From Penelope pileata (Eukaryota > Chordata > Aves > Galliformes > Cracidae), in the NCBI GenBank assembly GCA_013396635.1, contig WBMW01005088.1, forward strand, positions 1-64,000: 64,000 bases of DNA, given 5' to 3'. How positions within the stretch are numbered: the first letter of the stretch is position 1; each line of letters starts with the position of its first letter. Both the position numbers and the translations under genes were made by a program. The notes beneath the pieces were generated by a model that had not been told where the DNA came from, searched no databases, and saw only the letters and a program-made list of their open reading frames with translations. Below, one piece after another: positions 21,529 to 36,200 of the stretch.

Positions 21529-24500
21529 AAACTGAAAGTAGCTTAGGAAGAAAAAGTAATAAATACCACATAGCTACTTAATATTCCTGAACATAAAGGT
21601 GAATATAAGCAGATCTACAAAAATCAAAGAATACTAGCAAACTAAATGCTGCTAAGCTCACATTTTTACACTGATATTTGAATCCACATTCATCATCATA
21701 GTTATTATACAGGAAAATAAACTTCAGTATACATAACTTCAGAACATTACGCTATAATCTCGTTGCTCTGTTAATCTTTTTTTCTATATGCACTACAGAG
21801 CTTGAAGTTGACATTTTCAAAAATTTTTATATCATGATAAATGAAAATAAGTGTCATGTACAGACTGAGCCCTAAAAAGCTGACTTGTAGGAAGACTCTG
21901 CTTTATTTTAGCTACAGTAGGCTTAGCAGTAACATGAAGACATCTGTAGGCATTTTAGTTTGAGGGCATCAGTTAAGCTTGCTTCCAAAAGCTGTGCTCA
22001 GAGTCTGAACTTATATTCTTAAAATTATTTCGCATTTGTTGTAAAATGCCAGGGTAGCAGGGCTTGATCTCTAGTACAACAGCTCTGGCATGTAGGGCTT
22101 AATTAGAGCTATAATTAGGAAGCTTTAAGCAAAGGAGAAATTGATAGCCATAGCACGCATCATCGGAAAATGTTTCCACTCACACACAGTTCATCCTGAA
22201 CTGCTGCCTTGTTCTGCTGCTCAACCTCTTTTTCCCAGTGGAAGATTTCCTCTTGATGCTTTCCATAGGGGCAAATACACGCATATCTTTTTTCCATCAT
22301 CTGTATGACTCTGTTGTCTTCCTGTCCACTTATGGAGAGACATGAAATAAGCCCATGTACTCTCTTTTCTTCTATGTACTCTCTGAACCAATCTAAGCCT
22401 GCTGCTAAGATGATCTTTGATTAAAGAATCATATTACTAAGCTCAGTGATCAGTACTGAGGCATTTTCGGCCTCAGAAAGCCACATTAGAAAATGTCTCA
22501 TTTTATCAACACACATCCTACTGTCAGCTAGGATTTTTGCCTTAAATATTAAATATTTGTTAGCTGCCTTGTTACTTGCCTCCTCTGCTACATGGCATTA
22601 TTTTCATTACTTACTATGATATCAACTTTCTAGTTCTACTAAAGAATTGCACTTAAAAAAAATAAACATTCCTGTTATTAAGCTATGGGTTTTACATCAT
22701 AATAATTCAGCAATAAAATAAATGAATTCAACTAACAGTGTAGTTGTGCCGCAAGGGAAAAACATTCTGTATCAAGACATCAGATTGGTTTCAGGAAAAC
22801 AGCTGAAGAGCCCATGCCAAAGAGTGCTGCTGCTGCATTGTGTTTGCGTTTCTGTGATGGGATTTACATAACTCAACATGACATTATATTGGCTAAGACA
22901 CAAATACAGTATTTAATCCATCCAACAAGACACACAGAGGTTGCTGTGTTGTGGCACCAAGATTCCTTCTGCCAAGCTTCTATATCTTACCCAGCCAAAT
23001 ACAATCTTTATGCATATTTATCCATTTAATACTTGCTGCATTTTACCCACTGCCTGCATACCCCTAAAGTTACAGTACACAGATATAAAATGCTGTCCTT
23101 ACAGACTAATTTTTGCCATCGATACATAAGCACTGAAATGGCAATTACAATTCTGTTTATAGAGTGAGTGAAAAATATATCTTTGCTCTGCCTGATCATC
23201 ATTGACCCTTTAATCCTTCTACTTTCTTTCATCCCCTTTATATTTACCAGCACTTAATGAGATTTTGCAAGAACAGTTAGAATCACAATCTGACCACTAA
23301 GCATACCACGAAAGACTCATTTTTGTAAAACAAAACTGCAATTCCAAATCTATCCTATAGATACAGCTCTGGTTCTGTACGTAGGTTGTACAATTATTTT
23401 GAAAGGAAATACCTACTTGGCTCATTTTTTGTCTTAAACTTCAGTTCACTGTTGCTGTTCTTGGTTGATTCTTTGCCAGAACCAAAACTTCTGTCTCTCT
23501 CAGAAAAGGAAGATACACAAATTTGTTTCTAAGTCTATAAGTGGTACAAATAGCAGTATCAATAATATCATTAGACTGGTCAGAGTCAGCTTACAAGCAA
23601 CATAAGAGCAAAGTACAATTTTGCTGGTCTAGTATTTCAATTTAAAACAGTATTTGTATTAAATTTTGCCTTTTATAGACATAAAATTCACATGAAGTGA
23701 TGGCATTATATAAATGCTCCTTATGACTCTACTAGTGAACTGTCTACAAAGTCAACAAGTTAACTTGATTTAAAATGTTTAAAAACAGTTTATTTTCAGT
23801 TTTTCCAGTAGAGGATCTTGAAAATTTATTCTTCATTTTGTCTAATGAGGTTGTGTCTTATCCCCATGCTCTATACACATATTTTTGTAATTGGTAATGG
23901 TTGGTTTATTCTTTTAAGAATATTCTCTATATTATAGAACTGACTTTCTTTCCATGCTAAGTGACATTTCTCTTAAATTTGAATGTCTTAACTTTATGAA
24001 CTGAAAAACAGCAAACTGAATTTCCTCTTCAATCTATCAAACCATACTTTGCCTGTTTATAGACTATCTTCAATCTGTGTGTCACATTTACAGTCTGTTA
24101 TTATGTTGATTATAAGACAGTTAATTTCTTTTGCTTTCCTTAGACATCCATCCTCAATTTCTCAGGGCAAACCTCACAGTCAAAATCTTAACTTACTTCA
24201 TACCTTATTATTTGAAGTCGGGGCTGCTTTAAGCTGGTATTTGCAATTCTCAGGACTTAACAGAACTGAAAACTGCAGAGAACAATGTGGTTGAGACTGA
24301 GTCCATTTCCTCAGGAGATCCTTTTTGTCTGAAAAGTTCTCTCAAGACAGTCATGGTTAACAATGTCATTTAGGCATCTAGTAACACTAGATCAGAGGGG
24401 AAAATACAAAACTGCATTAGGAAAAAAAAATCAGCATCCAAAAATCACCAGTAAGACCCATTCTTGCAACTAGCTTGCTTGCATTTTTGAAAATTTTCTA

Positions 24501-25773
24501 AATAGAGTTCCCATTTAGTTTATTTTGAGGCTGTCAACTTGGTATAGTTAGATTCAGGCAAAAATATCATGCAAGAGCTTCATCATTTTCCTGTGCATTT
24601 ATGAATTCAGTTCAACACAGTTGTGGAAAATCCTTAAAAGCTTCTCTCAGCTATCTGGAAAAAGCTGAGGTCTGCTGGAGCACTCCAGCTAATACTACCT
24701 GGATTTCGATCTCCCTACTTAACAGGGCCATTCTTGGTTAACATGTGCCACTTAAAGATTCACTCTCCCATACACTCTATCAGACTTGAAGTCTGTTGAG
24801 TACAGTATTGAAGTCTGTTTCTCATACTTTTCTCATTTTGAAACCTTGTGATTGCTGCCTTTAGATATACACTTTATTTTCTTTAGGAAAAGAGTAGAGG
24901 TAAACATTATTAGATTTTACTTCTGTAGCCAAATGCTTATTAGAAAAGACAAAATGTTTATTAGAAAAGACAACAGTTGAAAACTTAGCAAGAATAATAC
25001 AAGAATATGAAGCAAAAATTCAACACTCAAACTGGAAGTTTCTAAAGAGAAGTAGAATTGTATTGTTTCAGACTTTATGAGAAGCACTACAAAGCTGCAA
25101 TAAAGAAAATCAAAACAAAGCAAACTCATAAGCTCTTACTAACATCTGTCGCCACACAGTATCCCAGTAACCATACCTTCTCAGTAGGTTACTGCATTTT
25201 CACTCTAAAACACCATCTGTTCTGATATGTATAACTGCATTTGTATTTTGGTGGGAAAGAATGGTTTTTCTTAAGTTAGAAAAAATATTTTTTATGTATT
25301 AGTTGTGATAATAAAGAATGCACAGTTAAAACATTGTATTAATCACAAGCAAAATAATTTTGACTGAGAAGATATTAAAATGGATTTTGATCACAGTAAT
25401 AACTCCTGGTTCTGGAGTTTCTCTGAAACAAGCTGAGACAGATCAGATGACAGCTCACTGACACCTCCATGAAGTGGAAGCCTAGACTCCTCTCAGACAT
25501 TCACAAATGCAAACATTCTTATTTTTCAGTAGATACAGTTTCCAAATGCATTTTTATCTATAGACAAAGTGGCTGTCTTTAAACATAGCATTCAAAACAC
25601 TAACTTCAATCTGTAGCCAGTTCTACCTGGTATCTGTACTTACCTCTGTCTCATGAAACAACTGATGAGAGCAAATAAAACCTAAAAATATAACAGAAAA
25701 CTTATTTGCCAACAAGGTATTTCTTGATCTTTGATGCCTGTGATTATCATCTTGGCCATGCCATACTCAAAAG
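21529..25773. other. Gene-free stretch, possible regulatory block at 22.0-22.2 kb
   Basis: No gene or mobile element recognised. The segment at about 22020-22170 has several TAATTA-like motifs in a locally less repetitive context and might be conserved noncoding DNA; that cannot be tested from one sequence. Open frames of 60-80 codons look like chance. Confidence 0.5.
24931..24972. repeat. 21-bp tandem duplication
   Basis: Two 21-base units, AAATGCTTATTAGAAAAGAC plus one base and a second copy with one change (C to T), are adjacent at 24931-24951 and 24952-24972. Confidence 0.88.
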
Positions 25774-25834
25774 TTTTTTTTTTTTTTTTNNNNNNNNNNN
25801 NNNNNNNNNNNNNNNNNNNNNNNNNTTTTTTTTT
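25774..25834. other. Assembly gap inside a poly-T tract
   Basis: 36 undetermined bases (25790-25825) lie between a 16-base T run on the left and a 9-base T run on the right. The true homopolymer may be longer or interrupted; sequencing through it evidently failed. Confidence 0.95.
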
Positions 25835-28800
25835 GCATTGGAATAAAGAAATACTTCTATTAGTATGGAACTCTACAGTAATTTAAGGACTCTGAGACTC
25901 TGCTAGAGTTTAAGATTTTCTTCATTTCAGTCAATGTAAGCATGCTACCTTGTGAAATCTGCTTTGAATTTTGGCCTCAAAAATAAATTATTAGGGTTTA
26001 TACACTTGTGCACTAACAAGATAAGGAAGCAAAGTGGATTGTTAGCATTTGGAATTAACATGGAATTAGAATGGTTATAAAAAGTATTCTTTTAAAAATG
26101 AAAGCTCCGGTTGAAGGAAACATTTTTCTGTCTGAGAAAACAGTATTTCAAGCACTTGGTTACAATACTTGTAGAGGTTAAAAAAAAAAAAAAAAAAAAA
26201 CCTTTCAGCAAGCAAAGCATTCAACAAGGGTATGGCTGAAGCAAACAGTGCCACAAGTATTATTTGCCAGTATTACTCACCCTGAGAAATAATGTTTTCT
26301 AGTTTCTTAGATTCATTTCTTAGATTTCTTTATCCTTAAAGAATATTTGAACATTATATTCAAAGCAACAGAATCTGGCAGAATTCAACAAACTCTGAAA
26401 TGTTTCTCTGCACTTTATAGTAATGATCCTTGTACTATCAGAAACTTCATCAACTTCCACGAATACTTAAGTTGTGTCTACTGGTGAACTTTTATAGAAC
26501 AGATAACAACCTAAGTATGTACAATTCTGTCCTTGTCACAGTCTTGTTCTAATTGCATTATTGTTAGTCAGTTGGGACTTTATTCAACAGTGATATTTAG
26601 CTGGAAAAAGATTTCTCAGAACTTTTTTGACATACATAACTTTTGCCAGAAAATTTTAATTACAAGAGTTTTCTAAGTCCTAGGTAGAATTTCAAATCAA
26701 AACTAAAAAACAACTTAGAAACAATAAATAACTTGGATTGCCAAAGTATTTTCTTTGTATTAGAGGTTCACTTAAATCTTTGCAAACCAGTGATAAAATC
26801 TCAGACCTCACATACTTTTACAATCAATACGAAACTATCGATGATTTTACTTTTTGGGGATTTCCTATTTCTGTCTTTTTCACAGATGACTGGAAAATAT
26901 TTATTTTTCAAGTAAATATTAAATGGAATACATATATGGACACACTGAAGTATAAGTACTTATTTATGAAGAAGTGGAATCATTACAAAAAATATAGAGC
27001 TGCTTAGGAAAATCAATATAAGATGCTTGCAGAAATTGTTTGATTTATAGTTTTTAGTCATTGTCAAAACACTTGATGTTAATATAAATATCTTCAACCA
27101 GTAAATGCCATATAATAATAGCAAGAAATCAAGATGCCTCGAGTCTTTTCACCAGTGAGATCCAATACTGAAATAGGTTTTCTGTGGGTTAATAGTCACA
27201 ACAAATGAAACTTCTGAGCAGCTGCAGGAGAAAATAGCTTATTGATGTTATGCTGAGAAAGAACGTGAGTCTTGCAATCTGTGTAGAAACCAAATGCAAT
27301 AAGCACCATGCATTTCATTTTAGATGAAATATTCATTTAAAATATTTACAATGGTAGTACAGCTTTTATCCAATGTTTCTTTCATTGCTACAACTTTGTA
27401 GAAACAACTTTCAGGCAGTGGGCAAGCTTCCAAAAAAAAATAAATGATAGAGTAAGAGAGAGAATTTATAATACATAATAGATGGAAGAACAGGTGTATC
27501 AGAAAGTTTCATATTTTGGACAGATTGTAAAACAGAGATACTTACATGTGACTGGATTATAAAGTCTGTGACAGAGGTAATGCTAGGAAACAGAACTAGT
27601 GCAAACTGCAGTGTATTTGACAAATATTATTGACTTGAAATACTGAATACTAGTTAGAAACACTGTGGGGGGAGGAGAGTGGACACCTCTGAAAATAAAT
27701 ATAGGGAAACTTCCCTCACTTTTTATTTTTATTACTCTTGTTTTCTGTTTGTTGTTAATATTACCAAACTCATATTACTCTGCATTATGAACAGTTATAC
27801 CTTTAAAGGCACTGTCAGACCAAGTCAATAAATCTTCTTTAGACTTCAGTTAAAGTGCCTGAATGAAAAAGATGTTATCTCATTGATCCCAGCCAAAGTC
27901 CAAGCTCTGGAAATGACTTTGTAATTGATAAGCAGATGTCGAAAATTACTAACACTTGAAATCAGATCAACCATCCTTCACATCTTTGCCTCCTGGATCT
28001 CCCTCATTCTTCTTTCACCTCTTCAAAACCTCTTAAAACAGCCGTCTCATTTCTGATGCCTAATTTTTGGTAGAAACATTATTCCCTGCAGATTTAGCTA
28101 GGAAACTCTGGAGGTTCATAAAGGTATAGGAGTGACCATCACAAAGTCAGGATTGTCATCTAAAGGGGCAGTAAGTTTAGAGCCAGGTTTTCAGCTATAG
28201 CAGAGGAATTTTCAAGGAAAATCCATATCTATCAAGAAATCTTTAAATTTCCACTACTCATGTCCTTTTGAAGAAGTTATGGTCAAGCCTAGCTAAGACT
28301 GTTGCAGCAGTTGGGAACTGCCAGAGCATTCCCTAGACATTTTTTGCTTAGTCTGCAAATATATGGGCTGGATTGCATTCCTCTTGACTGGTTGTGGTCC
28401 CTCACAAATGCACTGCCACAGTTCTGCTTTAAGAAAATGCCTTCTGCTAGGGAAAAGAAGCAAAGTGTACTTTAAACAGTGTTTTTATTGGTTTAATCCT
28501 ATGAGGGGATAGAACTTACTAAACATCTTTCAACCTTATTGACTTAGGAAGAACAGAAGATACCAGGGAAGTGACAGTAGCTGTTAAGTATCCAGGAGTA
28601 TTTCTAAAAATTATCATGCCTAAAATAATGTATTCAAAGCAGACAGGAATGCCGGAGAGCTTCCTCACAAAAACTGATAGTGTTACCTTCCAAACCGCTT
28701 CTTTCTACTCAAAATCTGTGGTAACTGTGCATGTTACTATGCTCATCTTTCTTCATTCACATTCCCAACCTCACCAGTGAATTTTGGTTACCCACAAGTA

Positions 28801-31800
28801 CTTTTACTTCTGTCTGCATTGTTCTTCTACCTGCTAAAGTGCTTGTCAATATTGTGGAAGATTGTCCTACATCTAGAGATTACATTTATTACGTATACAG
28901 CAGACTTTTCCTTTTTTTCTTGACATTTCAAACCAAATTAACTTGAAAGTTTATAAAGCTTTAAATGCTTAAATATTGTAAATCATAGTTACAGTTTATT
29001 AAACCCTTACTTTCATTGCCACAGCATGTGGTTTGCCTGCTATGAATGAGTCTAATCACAGAGCTGTGTAATATTACTATTGGGATATCCTTGCAGCTAG
29101 TGACACATACTAATTAGAACAGTAGGGCAAATTTACTTGACTCATTCTTTAATCAACAGAAATATTCCTAAATAATGGGACTTTTGTAACATTGCAGACT
29201 GACTAGGGACTTGAGGATTTGGCCTGAAACAGATTATAAATTAAAGGGGAGGTGGGAAGAATCTTTTTTCTCCTTCCAACTGATGAGAATCAAATCGAAC
29301 TTACAACACACCTTATACAAAACTTCCAACTAAGAACTCAACCCTGGATAGTCATTTTGGTGCACACAAGTGTATGCTGTACCATAAGCTTTTCTGAATA
29401 TGATTTATCTTTAAATATGCTTCTATTCATTTTATTCATTATTAACATGACTATAAATGCTGTGAGCTTCAGCCTGTTTTAAATTTCCTTCGTCTTTAAC
29501 ACATGGATTTAGTTTTTTGGAAAAGATTCAAATTCTTTTACATTTCAAATGCATGGCAATTCTACTTATGTACGAAGTCTATAAGGTCAGCATTTAAGTA
29601 GTAATGCCTGACAAAAGTATAACTGAAATATTTCTTAGCTTCTTTAAGTATAGGATGAAGTAAAAGTTCTCTGAATTAAGTAGTGGCATGAACCCATTTT
29701 CTAGGTTATTCAGACTGCTGTAGAGAGCCTTGTAATATAATCTTAGAGACAAATTTGTAGAAAAATTGCTAGTATATCTACTCTTAAAAGACTGTAAAAA
29801 ATAAGTCACTCTAAAAAATCTTGATATCAAAACTCACTAATTTCATATACAGTATTGTATGAAGATAAATCCTAAAAATAAATTACCAGAATTTCAGTAG
29901 TAAAAGAATACGTAGTATCAGTCATTGAAAACTAAGGAACAAACAGGAATTTTATAGACTATATACAGTTATTTACATGTGAAATTTACTTGAACGTTTT
30001 GCAAGAATGATTAGATATTAGTAACCATTTTGAATTCCTAAATAAGTAATCAGCAAGAGTGTAAACAAGTTACCACTTCATAAATTATAAACTCGCAGAC
30101 TTTACATATATTAGTCCATTAAATGGCATCCAACTGTCACTAAAGTGTAACTATCCAAATTAATAAATTTTAGGAGTTTTTCCAGTATGGATATAGCTCT
30201 TGTAAATTAGCGGTCTTCCAAACAATTCACAGAAATGATGTTAGCCAAAATCTTCCAGAGACCATGCTTAATATGTAGTTTGCACACAGCCACTCTGCTT
30301 TGATGGCTAAGAAACTCTGCACAACTCCCATTAAAAAAAAAAAAAAAAAAATAGGGAGAGAGAGAGAGATCTAGTCTCAGTTTCCAAGAGCTCTTCAACA
30401 TGTTAAACTTATAACATAAACATAACTAAGGGAATCGGTTTTTAAAGTAGTTGCTCTCTACACTTTAAAGACCAAATGGATCAAAAACTGGACACCTCTA
30501 AGGAACACAATATTGAGTAGGGCATTTGTCCTTTAAACCTAATGGCTTACTCCATATGTTACATATACACACAGCGTTTACGTGTAGTTCTTGCTATTTT
30601 ACTGCAATCTGAACTAGAATATTAAATCCTTCTCTTCTAATCTCTCTCATGTTAATTATAAAGAAAGCATCTATCACTCCTTAATTAAAAAAATTAATCC
30701 TAAAAATTGAAGAACGTTAACCTTTTTATTTAAAATATGATTCAGCTCATCTGTATAGCAAAATGGGAGATGAAAGACTCACAATTTATGCTTTAGATTA
30801 TTATTTTATATTTAATTCCAATACAACATTTCTCTGTGATAACTATTTTAGGGTATTTAAATTAGATTTGGACAAATTACTAATTAGAAACACAGTCTGA
30901 TGAATTTGGTCCAACTTTCTGACCAAAACCTGATGTGAACAGATTTTGAATTTTATTCATATTTGCTTAAATCATGTAGGTAAACAAATTTCAGCCACTG
31001 AGTTCTTGATAAATTGCTCCCTTTCTTCTTCATTCTTTATTATCACCGTGTGTGCTGTGAGACTGGATATCTAAATTAAAATATTTCTGAAGCAAAGAAG
31101 AAGCAGAGCATATAAAAAAAAAAAGATTAAAAAAGAATTAACATTGATCATTCATTCACATATGAATATTCTATCAATATAAATTGATTACTGTTACTTG
31201 TCTGTTACATTCCTCAGAAACATTTACGCTAATGAATTCAAAATATTATGTTAAATATACATTGTAGGAACATCGATCATTTGAGATATTATTGTAAATA
31301 CTGAATAGTAATTTTTTACAGGAATATATAAGTTTATGGGACTGTGTAGATATTTTTAAAAAACATTTGGAATTTTGAAAAGTCATTCTTTTTGAAATAG
31401 TAGATAACATCCCTCTTGTGTCATATATGTCTACAAACCCTGAGTCCCAAAATAATTTTATGTGGTAGCATTGTCTCTACAATTGGATGATTTTTTCTTT
31501 GTTTTCTATATGTGACTCTTTCAGAATTTTTTTCTTTCCTTTAGAAGTTATTCCTGTCTTAGATTCATAAGAACTCTACAGTGTGGGCTCTGCTACATCT
31601 CACTTGTCCACAAAGCACCATAGCCTCTTTTTAATTGAAAATCATCATCTTTTTCCTCACACGTAGTGAACTCACTCCACAATATCCAAACAGAATTACA
31701 TGCATGCTTACAAGTCACTGATCTAAAAATAGTTTTTCTTAAGATGGTTCCTAAATTACATTTTTCTCTTTTAAACGATAGGTCAAAATTTCTTGTTTCA

Positions 31801-33152
31801 ATGTTTACTTTTCCATTGCAAATCTGTTGTTCAGTTAGATATAGATTTTTTCAATATTATGCATTGTCATATAAACTGTAAGTTAGATTAATAAAAATAG
31901 GGAATACAGGAGAGATATTTGTCACTGGGGAGTGACAACTGAGGAGTTGAGATATCTCCCTGCTACCTTGAGCAAGACACAGGTATTGCTGTCCTTAGTA
32001 TTTACAATCTAAACTTTTAATATGAAGAAAAAAATTGAACCTGAATTATAAACCAGATAGGCTTTTCAATAGACCCTGTATTTCTTACTAAGTAAAAACC
32101 CAAGATTCCTAAATTCAACATTCATGATTCCAAACAAGGGAGTAAGAACTACAGTGTCTTAATTTTACTGTCTTCAAAATCTACTGATTTAGTCCTACAT
32201 TTTTTTAAGTTCTTCTATGTCAAGAAAAATATTGCAACTCAGGAGGATGTGTGGGAAAAAAAAAAAAAAAAGAGTTTAAAATAAGTGAAAGTGTAAATTG
32301 CTAGGAAATTTAGAGGAATGTCTGGACAGAACATGGTAAGTGTAAAGCTTTTAAGCATCACACTGCCTTTTTTGTTTTGTTTTGACAAGCTTCAAAATCT
32401 TTGCAGTAGATCTCTGATACAGAAAATCACAAGAGTAAGAGTCCTCTACTTCAGTGTCTGAAAAAGCTCTTTTTAAACTTTGATCACCATGGCAACTCTT
32501 ATTAGATACTTTATTAACAAAGTTAGAGCCAGGGAACAGATTACCCTATTTCATATAATCACGCCTCGGGTAAGTAAGGTTGAATAATAAATGCAATGCA
32601 ATTTTTAATCAATTTATTTAAAAGGTTTCAAGGCATAATTTTTCCTGAAAAAGTATAAATGAACTTTTCAGTAATATTAAGGGCAACAAGAAGTCACCAC
32701 ACTATGTTCCTGGTGTCACCATGTGCAAATTGATGTTTTATGCAATAGACTTAAATAAACGGAAAAAAAAAAGTGGGAATAAAATAAGCCCCCACCTCTA
32801 TGAAAAGACAGTGGAAATTTTCACTGCCAAAGAAAAAGACACTTGCAAAAACAATGAAATGAATTTTACAAAAAAGGAGCTTAGCTGGGCTACAAATGCA
32901 GATTTCACCTGCTTTGGCCACTATTACTGATCTTTTGAGGTCTTCGAATTTCCTCCTACAACCACTAAGAACCTTGTATATCATAGATTTTCATTTTTTA
33001 CCAAAGGAATGAGGAGCATAATTACAGACAGAGTAAGAACATAATAGAATTAAATAATGAAATATTGTATTTATACATCACTTGATAGGAAAGAATATCC
33101 AATAAAATCCCAAGAGACCCATATAATGGATGATCTTCTCCTTAGTTTTTTT
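25835..33152. other. Gene-free AT-rich stretch
   Basis: No gene, structured RNA or transposon recognised. Low-complexity tracts include poly-A runs near 26180-26201, 30332-30351 (followed by a short GA repeat) and 32257-32271. These might be remains of retroposed sequences, but I see no recognisable bodies beside them. Confidence 0.55.
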
Positions 33153-33202
33153 ATTTTAATTTTTTATAATTATTATTATTTTAATTTTTTATAATTATTA
33201 TT
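33153..33202. repeat. 25-bp tandem duplication
   Basis: Two exact 25-base units beginning ATTTTAATTTTTTATAATTA, at 33153-33177 and 33178-33202. Strongly AT-rich. Confidence 0.9.
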
Positions 33203-36200
33203 TTTAAATTCATATACAAGGACTGAGCAAGAAGCACATACAGATATAACTGAAAGAGTAAAAGGTAGCAGTAAAACACACAACATGATTTTGAGGAGGA
33301 ATAACAGAAACTGAAACTAATGTGATTAATCTCACTGGAAAAGTTAGCCCTGAAATGCTCCAAATCTCAATTAATTATCCTGGGGAATATAAGGAGTCTC
33401 TCTTCCAATGGACGTCACTGATAAATATTCTGAGGTGGGGAGAAATAAACTGGGGAGAAAAATCTAGAGTGACAATACCTCACAGGCTTTCAAAGAGAGA
33501 AAAAAACGCCTGCAGCAGAGCAGATCTGATTTTCTTTTATTTAAAAAGACTGTATGATAGTCAGAATTTACAGAGTATGGTATGTGGGTGCCCTCATTCT
33601 TATTCATAATGTATTTCACAGAATTACTTTCAAGTAAGCCATTTCATAATAATTTCTAAAATCTGATCATATCATATCATTTGCAAACATTGCTGGAGAC
33701 ACAGCTAGGGTCATACTGTGATCAATATTCAACCACTTCAGACAAAGTCTGGTCTCTTCTCAGATCACATCTTCTGCTCACAATAAAAAAATGCAAAGTT
33801 CAGTAAATTTCTAGGTTTCTGTCCTCCTCAGGTCCCCTATACAGAACTCTATGCAGTTCCTACAGTTTCAAGGCATCACTTTTTAACAAGTTTCTCTTAC
33901 ACACTATCTTTATGCACACTATATTTTCTCTAAATACTATGTATCATTAATGTTAATATTCTCTATTTTTGAAGACTTCTATTTAGTGAGCATGAGGAAG
34001 GAATGTCAATAGTAATTTGGACAATAAAAACAAATAGCATTATGTTATTACATAGAGTCTATTTTGTTTGTGGCCAAACTAACTGCTTTAAACTCATGCT
34101 ACACAGAAAAGTAGAATAAATACTTCAAGAGAAAAGTGTTAGGATAGAGCACTGAGTTGATTCGGAAGCAATTAAGACTGCTGTGAAAGGACACAATGGA
34201 CGTTTTTCCTAAGCTGAACAGTCATGCAAATAAGAAACAGAAATTGGAGCCTTTATGTTAACTTTTAACTCACCATTTAGTTGGCTTATGGGTCTTGGCC
34301 TCAGTTTCATTTCTCTCTTTCTCTCTTCCTTTTAGATGTGCTTTTTGTGGTTTTCATAGTTGTATTGATAAAAACGTGTTCTAGGCTTTGACTAGTTTGT
34401 ACCGTTTAAAATTAAAATCGTGTCCTTCTGACAAGACACGTATGGATTCTGTAATATTGAACTTCTGACTCCCTTAGAGCACATTGTTAGAATATTTTTT
34501 AAACCAAAATAAGCTTTGAAATTACACAATTCCTTTAATTAAAAACAACATTTTTCTCAGTGTTTTAAGAGAAATCTGAATTATTAATAAGTTTGACTAC
34601 TCTTGGAAAAGTGAGTGTGTTTTCAGTCAAGTAATATGGACCAAATAGCAGGAAGCATCTTGTAGAAGGTAGAATAAGAACAATGCAATAATTTCTTCTG
34701 AGGGTAATCTTACATTTCTTGCTACAGAAATAAAGAATTCTAAATATGAGTCAACTTATTATTTTCTGCATATGAAAATAGGCTAGCTAAAATGCTAATG
34801 AATCTATCAATTGATGTTCCAACTTGAACACAAAGTTTTGGCAGACTTAAGCAAAAAAAAAAAAAGTACTTAAATTTTTATTCAGTGAGAAAAATCTCAC
34901 AAACACTCATGTATCTGAGAACAAACGTGTTTAATCTGATGAAAGTCAGAATTTCAGGTAAAATAACCTTTAAAACATGATCTAGAGTACCTGAAAGTCA
35001 TAGCCTGACACCCAGCAGTTCAACTCTTAATGTTGAAACAGAAAACACGAACAAGTGCAAATACATGAACCATCATACATGCTGATACATGAACTCAACA
35101 GTTGCCTAAAGTAAGTTTAGCTGTAGGTTATACAGGTGTTTCTCAGACAGTACTAAAAGCAAACCAAAACCTATCATGTATTTTTGTGTTTTACAAGAGA
35201 AAAAAGAAAGTAATAACTATCACTGTCTTCAGCAGGAACTCTCTCCTAAAGAGTATGTAAACAAACACTTTAAATCAGGAACAAAACATTTCTCATAACC
35301 TTCAAGATATGAAAAATATAATAGATCTGTGTATCAAAAACTTGAGGTTGGAATATTTTTCAAATCTTAAGAAGAACATGACATTAGGAGTCTTTTTCTT
35401 TTTTCAAAGCAAATACTGATAGTTTGAAATAGATTTTATATTTGCAGTTTATTTGTTGGTAATAAGAGAACAAGATGACTGTTCTCCAAGCATTCACTAA
35501 TGGTATTATTCTTGATGAATTTATCTTTCCTCAGGATATTCAGAGGATATAAAGTACTCTGAGGGTTGATTTATGCCTGACAGGAAGCTGAAATCCAGAA
35601 TACTTCTCCAGAAGACAAGAAAGACAATATTTTACTTAAAAGATGTCCTCATTTATCTTCACAAAGCAATGTCAAAGACAGAAATTTATACTAGTCATTG
35701 GGTCTCAGAGATTCTAATTACACTTAGCATTGGAATGAAAGGAAGAAGACATCAATCTAGTAAAATTGTTGCTTGCTGTTTTTATTCTAATTAAATGCCA
35801 GGCAAACCTGTGTTGTATTAGCCACCTGATTCTGTTAGCGACCAACCTTTATTGATACTATTAACTGAAAGACTCATTTGCAGAAATTAAGTTATTCTCT
35901 TTCCAAAATATTTGACAGCTTGCTCTTAATTTGGAAATTCTAAGAAATTTATCTCTTTAGAGCTACTATGATACAGCAAGCTTCTCCTCTCTTTAAACAC
36001 CTGAGATAAGCTAGCCAAACTGATATAGCTCACTTGAAAATTGTGTTACAGCTATTACATTGGAAGAAACTGAAGCCTTGAAAGCTTATTTGAAAGTTAA
36101 GCTTTATGTTGGCAGGAAAAATGTAGAAAAATTTTTACTCTTCCACAAACTCTTTTTTAAAAAGCAAACAAAAAACACCCCACATTTGTTCCACTAAAAT

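Noticed and set aside
26738..27007. 89-codon plus-strand open frame rich in Tyr, Lys and Phe
   Set aside because: Composition matches AT-rich chance frames; overlaps a second frame of similar length; no family recognised.
30332..30378. Poly-A followed by GA repeat as a processed pseudogene tail
   Set aside because: No coding body or target duplication is visible beside it.
34425..34448. Short inverted repeat CGTGTC...GACACG
   Set aside because: A six-base stem arises by chance; no flanking structure or conservation evidence.
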